Origin: Gordionus sp. m RMFG-2023
Taxonomy: Eukaryota; Nematomorpha; Gordioida; Chordodea; Parachordodidae
Assembly (NCBI RefSeq): GCF_954871325.1
Contig: NC_088776.1
Location: forward strand, 40,070,569-40,134,568
Reading direction: 5' to 3'
Length of the DNA stretch: 64,000 nt
Part shown: one piece after another, positions 21,907-32,159 of the stretch
Position numbering within the stretch: position 1 is the first letter of the stretch
Layout of the letters: the number at the start of each line of letters is the position of its first letter
Translations under genes and position numbers: made by a program
The notes under the pieces: generated by a model
Database searches by the model: none
What the model was told of the DNA's origin: nothing
What the model saw: only the letters and a program-made list of their open reading frames with translations

Positions 21907-23936
21907 GAACGCCTTTATTTAACAGCAATAAATGGTGTCATATAAAGTTATTTTTTTATTCAACACGCTTGTTTTTTTTTCTTTAACAAACAAATATTAA
22001 AAAAAAGTTGTTTATTATTTTTTTAATAAATTTTTTATACGTATTAATAAATTTTTTTACGTATTTTTTTTTTTTAAAATAGATGCTTATTTAATATTTA
22101 ATAGAAATTAAGATATAATTTAGAACTAAACGATTTTTCTACTTTAAAACAGTTTGTGAGTAATTATGAGAAGAATACCTTTTCAAATTATTATATTAAA
22201 AACCTTTATATTCCAATTGTTAAAATTTTTTATAGATGTTGAGGAATTTAACAATATTTTCAAACAATAGGGTCAATTAATGGGATTAATTGAATGTCTT
22301 ATTTAATCATGAATTAGGTTTTTATTATAATCTTTTGATGCTATTAAAAATATAATATTTCATTATATAAATTAACCTTCATGCAATTTTGTCATATAAT
22401 ATTAATAAAGTATAACAACATATATATCCTGGTACACCAGAATTGTTATGCTTATATTTATATAGATGAATGGCCTATGCTTAATGTTCTAAGATTTATA
22501 AATTTTATTTTAATCATGTAAGGTGAATGTAATATCAAAATTTACTAAATAATATTTATACAGTTTGATATTTTATATATAAAAGTAAAATATTTTTGTT
22601 AGCTTATTAAGACATGATGACAGATTTCTTAATCAATCTGTTTTATACTTTGTTTAAATCATTCAAACCTAAAAATTTACTTTATTTTAATATTTATTAT
22701 ATTGTGTAATTCTTATAATATTTTGCAAAAAACTATTCTATGAATCCTCCTATGAATATATCTTAAACAATATAATTTAACAAAGAACTATTTTTATTGT
22801 TTTTTTTGTCGAAAATATTGAATGTTTGTTATTTATAACACAAGAATCATATTTTTAATTCTATATTTTAGAAATATATTGAAAATATATATATAGAAAT
22901 AAAATTTGTAAGAATACAATAATATATTATAATTCTATATATATATAATTAAAATTATGTATTATAAAATACAATAATATAATATAATTGTAAATATATA
23001 TACAGAAATAAAATTTGATATATTAGAATACAATATAAATTATAAATTGCTTTTTATTAGGTTTTTGAAATCTTGATTGTATTGTTTTCTGGAAGCTCCA
23101 TTAGATTGTATTTGGTTCCTATAATATTTTTAAATTTAATATAAACTTTCTAAATATATAATTATTTGTTTTATTTATGGTTTCCTAAAAAAAATTTGAG
23201 ATTTTGAAGAGAATATCCAGTGTAGTCTAAAGTTTTGATTGCTATAATTTTTGTTATATAAAATAAATGTATTTTAATAAACAATAAACATTTAATTTTT
23301 AGTGATACCAAATAGTTGAGTGTTTTCTGTATTGGAATGTGGTAGGTCGTTTCAGTCATATTTTGATTAGCTTGGGAAAAATCTTTTTTTAAAATACATG
23401 TATATTATAATATCATTTTCAAAAATTGTTAACTGTGAAATATTTTATAATTTTTAAATAATACTCTTTTTTTGCATTTTTTTAGGCCTTTTATGTATTA
23501 ATCCTCGTTTGTATTTTATGGGCATTTTAATATTTTTCATTATATTCTTATCCCATTCTTGTAAAACTAATAAATTTTTATCTAAAATTAATCTTTTTTG
23601 AGAAGATTAATGAGCTGATGATTATTCTTCTCATAATTACTCACAAACTGTTTTAAAGTAGAAAAATCTTTTAGTTCTAAATTATATCTTAATTCCTATT
23701 AAATAAAAATATATTAAATAAGCATCAATTTTAAAATTACCATTTTTTCCATTAGATAAAAAAAAATACGTAAAAAAATTTATTAAAAAAAATACGTAAA
23801 AAAAAATTTATTAAAAAAAATAATAAACAACTTTTTTTTAATATTTGTTTGTTAAAGAAAAAAAAACAAACGTGTTGAATAAAAAAATAATATAACTTTA
23901 TATGACACCATTTATTGCTGTTAAATAAAGGCGTTC
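21907..23936. mobile_element. Non-autonomous MULE with long inverted ends
   Basis: Both ends start GAACGCCTTTATTTAACAGC; the inverted arms run about 270-320 bp (21907-22180 and 23620-23936). Perfect 9-bp direct copies CCCAAAATA flank it (21898-21906 and 23937-23945), the length typical of Mutator-like elements. The interior is AT-rich with no recognisable gene. The left copy of the target duplication includes the last CCC of the neighbouring MULE, so this element inserted exactly at that element's edge, after it was in place. Confidence 0.9.
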
Positions 23937-23945
23937 CCCAAAATA

Positions 23946-25300
23946 TATAATTTGAATAAGTTAAATGAATGCGCGTTACATAATAAACATATACTATTTA
24001 ATAACCAAAATATATAATATTAATTTCTATAATATAACATTCGCCCTCTTCTAAAAAGCCTTCCCATAATTTCATCTTAGAAGTCATAGAGAGTTTGTTG
24101 TCCAAGTGGTTTATCGTTTTGGTCATCAAGTTGTTTCATAAGTCATTGTAATCGTTGGTTTGTTTAAATCGTAAGCTTGATATCCTTATCATAAGTTGTC
24201 TCCATAAATCATGATTTTGTTATATAGCTTGCTTGGTAGTACTCAGTTGTTATTATTATCATTTTTCAAAATTGTTATTATCAGTAAGTTGCGAATAATG
24301 AGAAATAATAGTTCATTAAGTTGGATACAAGAATAAATGAAGAATGATAAATCAATAAGATTGTTATATAATATTTTTAGCGTTTTAATTTTTCATGTTT
24401 TCGTGTTCAATTTATTTTTTGCGTTTTAGTTATTTTTTTGCGTTTTAGTATTTAAATTTATTTTTATTTATAAATTAATATTTTCAATCCTGAGGTTAAA
24501 ATATGCAAATAAAATATTATTCACATTTCCCTCTCTTTAAAAAATTTTTTTTAATTTCACATCCTAGTTTTAATTCAATAAGTGTTTTTTTAAAATAATA
24601 ATTCTTTATAAGATAATTTTTAAAAATTGATCTCCATCACATCATTTAAATATTTTTCTAAAATGATGATGTTTAGTTTTTACATAACTTCTTTTATTTG
24701 TCTTCAAGGCTTTAAATTTCAAAAACTTTTTATCACATTTATTACTTTGAGTTATTTTATAATTTTCTAATATGCATTATTATATTTTTTTATTTAATCA
24801 TATGATTTTTATCTATTAAATCTTTTAATTCATATGTTTCAATTCAATTACATTTTGATAAATCATATTTCTTATTTAGGATTTTTAATGGTTTAACTTT
24901 GTAATATTTTTAATTATATCTAAGAATTCATCTTTAGGTAATTCAGTTAATTTAAACAATTGGTCATAATTCAAGAAATCAAAAATATCAATAGGCATTT
25001 CACTATGAAATTCATTAAGCAAGGCTTTTTATTATCTTTGGTCATAATTCAAGAAATCAAAAATATCAATAGGCATTTCACTAAGAAATTCAAAATATCA
25101 AAAGGCATTTGACTAAGAAATTCAACTGTTAATTCATTATTAAGTAAATATTTTTTAAGGCTTTTTATGTATTCAAATATGTCCATTATGATTGATTTAC
25201 ATTTAAGTTATTTTAATAAGTAAATTTACAACATCCCTTTATCTCGGCATAAAATTTTGATTTATAATAACTTTTCTTACGTGGATTTAGAATTATTAGT
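23946..25300 (-). other. Degraded interior sequence with local duplications
   Basis: No intact gene. Around 24950-25110 a block with AATTCAAGAAATCAAAAATA and CAATAGGCATTTCACTA is tandemly duplicated. On the minus strand 24880-25186 has protein-like open stretches of unknown family. A purine-rich stretch on the minus strand near 24050-24060 precedes TGTTATATT. This is compatible with the fossil proposed for 18342-25631, but not diagnostic. Confidence 0.35.
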
Positions 25301-25369
25301 AAATCATCATTGGTCTTACTATATAGAATTCATAACCTAACGTCCAACTTCCATATGTTCTTTCTAGGT

Positions 25370-25548
25370 AGTCACATTAGATTAGGTGTTGGTCATCATA
25401 TTGCAGTCCACCACCCAGAGCCAGGACACCATGAAGAGGCTTTTGACGTGAAAGAATGTGCTAGGGAATTTTCTTGGTTCTTGGTCATCTCATTAGGTTA
25501 GGTAGTCATCTCATTCAAGTCCACCACCCAGAGTCGGGTACCATGAAG
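25370..25548. repeat. Imperfect tandem duplication with CCACCACCCAGAG
   Basis: 25370-25438 and 25500-25548 both carry GGTAGTCA..T, then AGTCCACCACCCAGAG, then ACCATGAAGA. The second copy runs directly into the repeat starting at 25544. Confidence 0.7.
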
Positions 25549-25690
25549 AAAGAAGAAGGACGTCCTTGGAGAAGAAGTAAAAATATTATTTTATCTCATT
25601 TTATTTCTCTTTTTCATAAGGCATATATAACATTTTTACAAATTAAAATTAGAATATAATATTAAAAAGGTTAAGTTATAAAAATAAAAG

Positions 25691-25906
25691 TATCACTAAA
25701 ACGTGATACGTGATAAAAGCGTTTTCGCCCTCTGGTTGTGGATACAACAGAGCTACGCTAGGTTTTCCTCAAAAATCCATCAAACTGGATGGTTAATTAA
25801 AGGAAGAAAAAATGAGGAGCCCTTCGCACGTTTGTGGGCAAGCCGCACGTACTTGTACGCACAACAGTCCGAGAACTGTTGCTTAAACGTCTATAGGCTA
25901 ATAGAC
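25691..25906. ncRNA. Run of six short hairpins (candidate structured RNA)
   Basis: Six self-complementary stems follow one another: 25691-25708 (TATCAC/GTGATA), 25730-25752 (CTCT-GTTGT/ACAAC-AGAG with one bulge), 25777-25792 (CCATC/GATGG), 25848-25859 (CGTAC/GTACG), 25862-25881 (CAACAGT/ACTGTTG) and 25889-25906 (GTCTAT/ATAGAC). The stretch is much richer in G+C than its surroundings. It lies downstream of the LINE's 3' end on the LINE strand, so it may be that element's structured 3' tail. The plus strand is also open for 80 codons (25703-25945), so coding is an alternative. Confidence 0.4.
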
Positions 25907-26630
25907 AACAAAATAAAAGCCTATACCCAAGAACTGCAAAAATAATTTAATTACTTTAAGGGTGGGTGGTGGCTAAGTTTAAGTTTAACATCTTTTGATA
26001 ATTACTATCAATAATTGAGAATGTGTTCATATCAATTGAAATGAGAGAAATGTAGAGTAGGTTATGAAAAGAAGAAGTAAGATTGCGAAGAAAAAGAAAA
26101 GTAGACAAGGAGAAAAGGAGATAAAAAGATATAGTAAAATAAGTTTTTAGGAGAAGTTTATGGGAGATTTAAATAATTTGATTTGATTTTAAGCAGTTTC
26201 TTTATTGATCTCTTATTCTTATTTAGCCTTAGAAACTGTTTAGTGTTTAGGTTCATATCCATGATGTCTTTAATTGCCCTATAGTACCATAATCTTTCAA
26301 ACTTTCCATAGGATTTGCCGTTTAAGGAGTATAGCCAATTTATGGCATCAAGGACTAGGCTATTATTGGTATGATTCCTCAGAATATGCCCGAAGAAGGT
26401 TATACGCTTTTTCTTTAGAGTTTACCGGAGTATGTTTAGACCTTCTCCAAAGGTTGTCGTTCGAAATGATGTTAGGGTAAAAGACGCCATTGATTATTCT
26501 TAAGCATTTATTAACAAACGTTTGCAATCTCTTTGTCTCTGTCTTAGTTATCTCCCATGTATCACCCCCGTAAAGGAGGATTGGAATGATAGAAGAGTTG
26601 AAAATTTCTTAGCCTAGTGAACACCGATAT

Positions 26631-27762
26631 TTACCTAGTTCTCCATAGCTTAAAATATTTGTAGAAAGCAGCTCTAATACGGAATCTCAGTTCATCTTTA
26701 CAACTGCCTTTATTGTCGATGTTCACTCCAAGATATTTATAGGAAGACACTACTTTGACAACTTTTCCTCCAACTAACCAATCTCCCAGAGGGGGAGCAT
26801 AAGACGATGGCATGATTACAGTCTTATCAAAGTTAATATCTAATCCAACCTTAAGACTAAAAGTGTTTAGTATCAAGACCAAATTGTTAGCCTCCTCCAA
26901 GTTTTTTGCAATCAAGACCAAGTCATCAGCATAACTAATCGCCCTGTTTTCCAAAAACCACGGCTGATTGGATCCAAGTTCTAGAAGATTGGCTGCCCCT
27001 AATGTATCAATAATTACTCTATTCATTACTATATTGAACAGTAGTGGAGAGGCGACACAGCCTTGCTTAACTCCTTTTTTTTTCCTGAAAGGAAGTGAAA
27101 CTTTATTTAAGATTTAAAATGAAGCCATGAGATTACTATAGCATCCCTAAAATCTTGATAATATTGGCTTCTATACCGCATCTCGCTAGGATAGCTTACA
27201 AGGTATCATGAATGATACTGTCAAAAGCGCGTTTGAAATCAATGAATATAAAATAAAAAGGTAATTTATATTTTTCACACTTTTGTACAATTATCTTCAG
27301 CGCCAAGATTGGTTCGTTTATATTTCTGTTTGGGCGATATGCACAAATGTATTTCGATAATAGGTTAGGGGAGGATGCTAGGATTCGGTTTTTAAAAAGG
27401 ATCATAAAGACTTTTGATACTATGGAGGTAAGGGCAATCGCTCTATAATCTTTGAATTTAGTAGGGTTAGGAATTTTAGGGAAATTGTAAAAGATAGTTA
27501 AGTTCCAATCTCCAGGCATTTTCTCTGTATGCCAAATCTTATTAAACAACCCCAGCAAAAGCTGGGAGACCTCTGACGGGGCAGCTTTTAGGTGTCCTCC
27601 CAATATGTTGTCGTGACCTGGGGATTTATTTTTCCTAAGCCTATTAATGGCTTTAGTTATTTCTGCCACAATAAATTTTGCGTCAAGTGGTTCTATGTTG
27701 TGACTAGAGGACGGGAATAAGGATGGCCTCCTGGAATCAAAGATTTTCATATAACGATCCAA
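26631..27762 (-). pseudogene. LINE reverse transcriptase domain
   Basis: The first segment (27762-27196) has LRKNKSPGHDNILGGHLKAA (domain 0), PGDWNLT, FKDYRAIALTSIVSKVF, YRPNRN and FIDFKRAFDSI with the first catalytic Asp (domain A). Between 27195 and 27027 the frame is interrupted, though GVKQGCVASPLLFNIVMNRV is still readable. The last segment (27026-26631) carries ISYADDLVLIA with the catalytic YADD box, then SYKYLGVNIDNKG. All core motifs are present, so the enzyme was once complete; frame breaks make it dead now. Confidence 0.88.
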
Positions 27763-27983
27763 CCAAAGGGCGATCTGTTCATCTGGGTCTATTGTCTAGT
27801 TTGATAGACGAGAGAGGTTTAAACACTTTAGCGCTACAGAACTGTTTAAGCTTTTTATAAACATCAAAGGTCCTGTTGTCCTTTATGTCTTTATCGATCT
27901 CAAATGCTGTTTTTGCAATGTAGATCCTTCTATCTTTCCTAATAAGCCTATGAATCGTAGTCCAAAGGTTACCATCCCATCTT

Positions 27984-28862
27984 TCACTTGACTTTAGTTC
28001 CGCTATCATCAGAATGGTGTCTTCGGATAGCATGTCTCTGGAAGGACCTGTTAATGCTTAGGAGATCGTTGCAAGCTCCAAATAAAATATTTTTAAAGGA
28101 CAACCAACATTCTTCCGTGGATTCTGATTCCGATGAACCATGATTTAACGCCATCATAGCTCTTAAGTTTTGGATTAAAAGGAGCTTAACTTCTGAACAC
28201 TGTAGATTCCTTGCCCTTATTATCCAGGGGGGAGGACTAGGTTGATTTGAGATGGCTAGTCGTCTAGAGTTGCCCCATAAATTTCTTATGGTGATACATC
28301 CTCTGACTAGCTTATGATCAGAAATATTAATGTTTAGCAAGGCCCTAATATCAGTAAACCAGCCATGAATGTTGGAAATAAAGAAATCGATTTGAGAGGT
28401 GATATTATTTCTCTTATAGGTTAATGTGTTTCTTTCACTATGGAGGAAAAAGGTATTTTCAATTTTAAGGTTTAGGCTCTTACACGGATCCAAAAACTTC
28501 CTGCTATCCTCACCATTTGGCTGTGGGATGGCGGCATTACCAATTACTCAATTAGTTATAAAGGACTCCTCATTCCCAATTTTGATATTTAAATCGCCCA
28601 AAATTATCAGATTGCGGCTCCTAGGGAGTGAGCATACAATGTTTTCAAGATCGTCTAGAAAGAAGAGTCTATAACTCCTGTGAGGAGGGGCATAGACATT
28701 GATTAGGATCGTTCGTTTAAACCAGGTGTTTAGATACAGCAAACCACATCTTTCGGAAATGGGTACAAATTTATCTACAAATTTGTGTACTCTCTTACTA
28801 ATCAAAAAGGCGATCCCTGACCAGCTATTTAAAGTAGTGCCCGAAAAACTATATGTCTACTT
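27984..28862 (-). pseudogene. LINE apurinic-type endonuclease, 5'-truncated
   Basis: The first segment (open from about 28862, Met at 28805) reads NSWSGIAFLISKRVHKFV, then ERCGLLYL, INVYAPPHRSY and LIILGDLNIKIG, with the GDxN metal/phosphate motif. The second (28493-27984) reads NTLTYKRNNITSQIDFFISN and ISDHKLVRG with the catalytic SDH triad. These are the C-terminal two thirds of an exonuclease-endonuclease-phosphatase fold that nicks target DNA for LINE insertion. The N-terminal Asn and Glu motifs are missing with the element's 5' end. Confidence 0.82.
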
Positions 28863-29039
28863 ACTTTTTATAAATAAATTTCTTATACTTGTTTGGAATA
28901 AATTATTACCAAGCTTTTATATTAATGTATATACAAGTAATTTATTATATTTTATATAAACTAATAAAAATGTATTTTATATTTGTTCCAGGCTTATTTT
29001 TTTTATTATAAATAATCTCCTCTCTTGTAAAAATTTTAT

Positions 29040-29335
29040 GACTATATATAGACCAAGGTAATCCGGCCGAAGGCCCGCCCAAAATAGAGTCTGGGGGCAA
29101 AACCCCCAATACTTTTTTAATCCCCCCCCTTAGGAAAATCCTGGCTACGCCTATGCGATGAGCTTACCTTGCTACAAGTCGAGGGAGACAAATATTAAAC
29201 ACGTATAACTCTGCTTTTGACTCAAAAATAACATATAAAATATGAAATTCTTCATCAACTTTAGCCCTAATTTCCTTGAGTTCTAATAAAATGCTCTCCA
29301 CTATTCTCATCTTCTTAAACAAGTCAATGTTATGT
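29040..29335 (-). mobile_element. hAT remnant with a GGCGTAGCCAGGATTTT end
   Basis: 29135-29153 reads, in reverse, GGCGTAGCCAGGATTTTCC, the well-known hAT end type seen intact at 44119. Next to it, 29165-29335 on the minus strand reads SILLELKEIRAKVDEEFHIL, then FNICLPRLVAR, resembling the EixxxxxELGvxiklPRxxxRQ segment of ZMYM1/THAP12-like hAT transposases. GGCCGAAGGCCCGCCC near 29064 parallels GGCCTTCGGCCGGG at 44191. No complete element or target duplication found. Confidence 0.5.
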
Positions 29336-29819
29336 TTTTAAAAAGTAATATAGAAAATAGTTGTATAAATAATACATTCTAATGAGAAAAAAAATTTGGA
29401 ATAAGCATTGAATCCAATAATTTTTTTGCTTTATTTCTTTTAGGCCATTATGATATTTTAATAATAGCAAATAATTATCTCTTCTAACTCCATAAAAGCT
29501 GTTACTGCTTGATGGCGGAGACTCTTTCTCGTTGGACAAGGTTGCAATTTCTTTCTCCCTGTCGGACAAGAAGTTTCAGAAATAATTATCATTTGACTAG
29601 AAATTTGAAAATGGTAGTTAAATATTACGCCACTAAAAATTTGAAATTAATAAATATTACGCCGGAAAACTTGAAATCGAAATTAATTGATAAAATAAAT
29701 TATGAATGTGTTAATAAATGTAATTAAATATATATTTAATATGAGATAGGAATAAATATTAACAAATATAAATTAATATATTCATTAATATTATTGAAAA
29801 ATATATCCGGCATCTAAAT

Positions 29820-30198
29820 CTTTTGACTGGGGGGAGGGGGGGGAGATTTGTCCCTTTGCCCCCTTCCCGAAGCGTACGCGCCTGATTTAGGCCCCTACTA
29901 ATTCAACAACCAGTTTTTCTAATCAATAAATATAAGTTATACACGAAAAAACAAGTTATGAAATAAAAATTACGGCAGACCTTAGATTGAGTCTATCGAA
30001 TTAAAGGTTTTCCCCGCAAAATATTTTTGAATCTTTTAATTCTACTCTCTATAGACATCGCTTGCTGTTTTCAGTTTATTTAATAGATAATTAACAATAT
30101 TAATTATATACTTAAATTTATAAATATCTAAGTTTTTTTATTAAATTAAACACAAAAAATTAATTTCCGGAAGGGGGAAGGGCTTGTCGACGCCACTG
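29820..30198. repeat. Two more hAT-type termini in old sequence
   Basis: A G-run followed by CCCCCTTCCCGAAGCGTACGCGCCTG ends at about 29884; its last 12 bases match the right end of the element at 44119-45602 (GGTTACGCGCCTG). At 30185-30198 CGACGCCACTG is the complement of CAGTGGCGTCG. Both are right-hand ends without visible partners. Confidence 0.4.
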
Positions 30199-30395
30199 GG
30201 TTAATATTTTGGTAGTAAAAAAATAAAAAGTATGAGCTGATGCCATGAATAACGGTGCGTCTGAAATTTTCTCGGCAAGATTTTATAAGACTAAAAATTG
30301 TAATCGAAATTTCTATTGTTTTATCTCATCAATCAATGTCACTTTATACCATTTAATTATTAGCTGTCTAAAAAATATTTTTATTTTATTTGATA

Positions 30396-31000
30396 ATGGA
30401 AATAGATTTTAGCTTCTACGATCCAGATGAATATATAATTACACAATCAGGAAATAAAGTTAGTAGAAAATCGATTTTATGTGGGAGCAAGCATATAGTT
30501 TTATTAGGGAAGGTCATTATTCAAAATGAATCTGTAATAAGAGGTGATTTAGCAGCTGTAAGAATTGGGGAATATAGTATTATATCTCAAAATGTAGTGC
30601 TAAGGCCACCTTTCAAAAAGTATCCAAAAGGCGTAGCGTTCTTTCCTTTATACATAGGAAATAATGTATTTATTGGTGAAAATTCAGTTATCAATGCTAT
30701 TCAAATTGGATCATACGTACATATTGGTAAAAATTGTATAATTGGTATGTAATTACATTTTTATATTTTGAGATTATTTTAATAGGTAGGCGTGCACTAT
30801 TAAAAGATTGTTGTTTTATTGCAGATGATACAGTAATTCCTCCTGAGACTGTTGTTTCATCATTTAAAAAATTTGGTGGATCACCTGCTCAAATAGATGA
30901 TGAAGATCTTCCAGAATGTACACAACATATAATGACTGAGAAAACATTATTATTTTATCATAATTTTATCCCAAATACAAAACAATCTCTAAATAATTGA
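30396..31000 (+). CDS. DCTN5: Dynactin subunit 5 (p25)
   Basis: Two exons (30396-30744 and 30786-31000) joined across a 41-bp intron (30745-30785, GTATGT..AATAG) give 187 residues against about 182 in vertebrates. Residues 18-24 SGNKVSR, 49-52 RGDL, 70-85 [16 protein letters not shown], 105-117 [14 protein letters not shown] and 158-163 LPECTQ follow dynactin p25 along its whole length; the hexapeptide-repeat pattern predicts its left-handed beta-helix. p25 sits with p27, p62 and Arp11 at the pointed end of dynactin, the dynein activator that carries cargo along microtubules. The intron splits codon Gly117. I chose the ATG at 30396, which gives [14 protein letters not shown]; an upstream in-frame TTG is not needed. 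The frame is clean and the C-terminus complete, so the gene looks functional. Upstream lie hAT scraps, downstream only AT-rich DNA; AATAAA-like signals occur near 31155-31190. Confidence 0.95.
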
Positions 31001-31905
31001 ATGATCAAGTTTCATGCTTAATTGATTAACAAATTTTCACATTACAATTACATGTGATAGAATAATTATTGTATCAAATACCTACAAAGTATTTATTATT
31101 ATAAGTACATTATTTTAGAACATTTTTATATTTATTATTTAAAAAATTTGACAAAAATAAAAAAAAATAATATGTGTACAATTAAAAATAAATATGTAAA
31201 TAGAAAATTTATTTAAAAAAAAGATAATTATAGGGAAAGGTGTGAGTGTAACAGCCAAACCTCCCTACAATTGGCAGAGTTTATAAGGAGTTGCTCATTA
31301 GACTGTTACCTATTTTTGGATTGCATAAAGCAGAGCTAGAACTTTAGGAGCCATATGACCTAAGGTGCTAGCTTTATATGGGATAATTAAATATTTTGGG
31401 CAAAAAAAATCGTCAAGTGTTCATTTGAAGATTTTTGTCCTAAATTTGAGCTCATTTCTATGACTTGAGGGCAAAAGTATCCACTTGAACCAAAATCCTT
31501 GAAGAAATTGAGATTTATTTTAAAAAAAGATCAGAAATTTTTTTATAAAAATTTATGGTTTCATCATAAAAGACTATGCTTAAAAATAACAAACTATTTA
31601 CTTGTAAAAGATTTTTTTACCATAAAATTTGGAAATTTATGTAAAAATTCTGTTTGTGCATTCTCAAAAAAAGCCAGAATCTAAATCTTTGATGATTTTT
31701 TTATTTTAGCAGATATTTATGGCTTGACCTCAATGTTAAAGATGAAAAAAAATAAGAAAAATAACATTAGAGGTGAATGGTTAATTGACTCAAGTTAGGG
31801 AGATACTTTAAAATGTATTTATACATTTTTAATAGTAGAAAAAATACCAACTAAATTTATATAAAGGGTATTTCCTTGATTTTTTATTCAGTCATATTTA
31901 ATATA
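31001..31905. other. No gene seen downstream of DCTN5
   Basis: AT-rich. A 61-codon plus-strand frame at 31499-31684 is Lys/Phe-rich and shows no family features; I take it as chance. Candidate polyadenylation signals for DCTN5 occur near 31155-31190. Confidence 0.5.
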
Positions 31906-31909
31906 TTTT

Positions 31910-32150
31910 TTAATGATATAATTTCTTAGACTGTTTCCTAGTTTGACTTAATTGATATTTAGCTTAAACTAAACAGCCTTTTAACTAGGACACCCTATTT
32001 TGATCTGTTTTAAATATTTGGTGGCATTGTTATTATTCATATCTCTTTTCTTGTTTTTTTTAAAAATGTTTCTCTTGTTTTTTAGGCTGCTAAGTTAAAG
32101 CTAAAGTCGGCTGTTTAGTAATAAGTAAAACCAGCATACTCTTAAGATAT
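31910..32150. mobile_element. Short MITE related to 686-896
   Basis: The ends are roughly inverted (CTTAGACTGTTTCCTAGTTTGACTTA-like left, the complement of TAAGTAAAACCAGCATACTCTTAAG right), with internal inverted AAACAGCC/GGCTGTTT blocks. It shares TTTGACTTAATT and AAACAGCYTTT with the element at 686-896. No coding content; no target duplication established. Confidence 0.4.
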
Positions 32151-32159
32151 ATATTATTA

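Larger units (their letters stand above)
18342..25631 (-). mobile_element. Probable LTR-retroelement fossil split by two MULEs
   Basis: 18342-18419 and 25544-25631 are direct repeats of about 78-88 bp, roughly 93 per cent alike by eye, sharing TTATTTCTCTTTTTCATAAG and ending TTCATAAGGCATATATAAC. On the minus strand the right copy runs from TG to CA, like a short LTR or LTR end. The interval between them holds MULE insertions at 18420-21900 and 21907-23936, and about 1.6 kb of degraded interior (23946-25543) with local duplications. No recognisable reverse transcriptase remains. I treat it as an old, broken fossil; the family is uncertain and the repeat pair could instead be a segmental duplication. 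Confidence 0.3.
26160..28862 (-). mobile_element. LINE (non-LTR retrotransposon), 5'-truncated
   Basis: A minus-strand element carrying, in order, an apurinic-type endonuclease (about 28862-28000), a reverse transcriptase (27762-26631) and a C-terminal tail (about 26630-26200) with KRLQTFVNKCLRIINGVFYP-like sequence. The start of the endonuclease is missing, as in a 5'-truncated insertion. At least four frame changes separate the open segments. The order and the NKCLRxIxG tail suggest an RTE- or Jockey-like lineage, but the clade is not settled. A pyrimidine-rich strand (25980-26160) and the hairpin run at 25691-25906 lie beyond its 3' end. Confidence 0.85.

Noticed and set aside
18410-21912. 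9-bp target duplication for the long-arm MULE
   Set aside because: The left flank ATATATAAC and the reconstructed right flank AAAATATAT do not match well enough.
31499-31684. 61-codon Lys/Phe-rich frame downstream of DCTN5
   Set aside because: No conserved motif and translation typical of poly-A/T-rich DNA.
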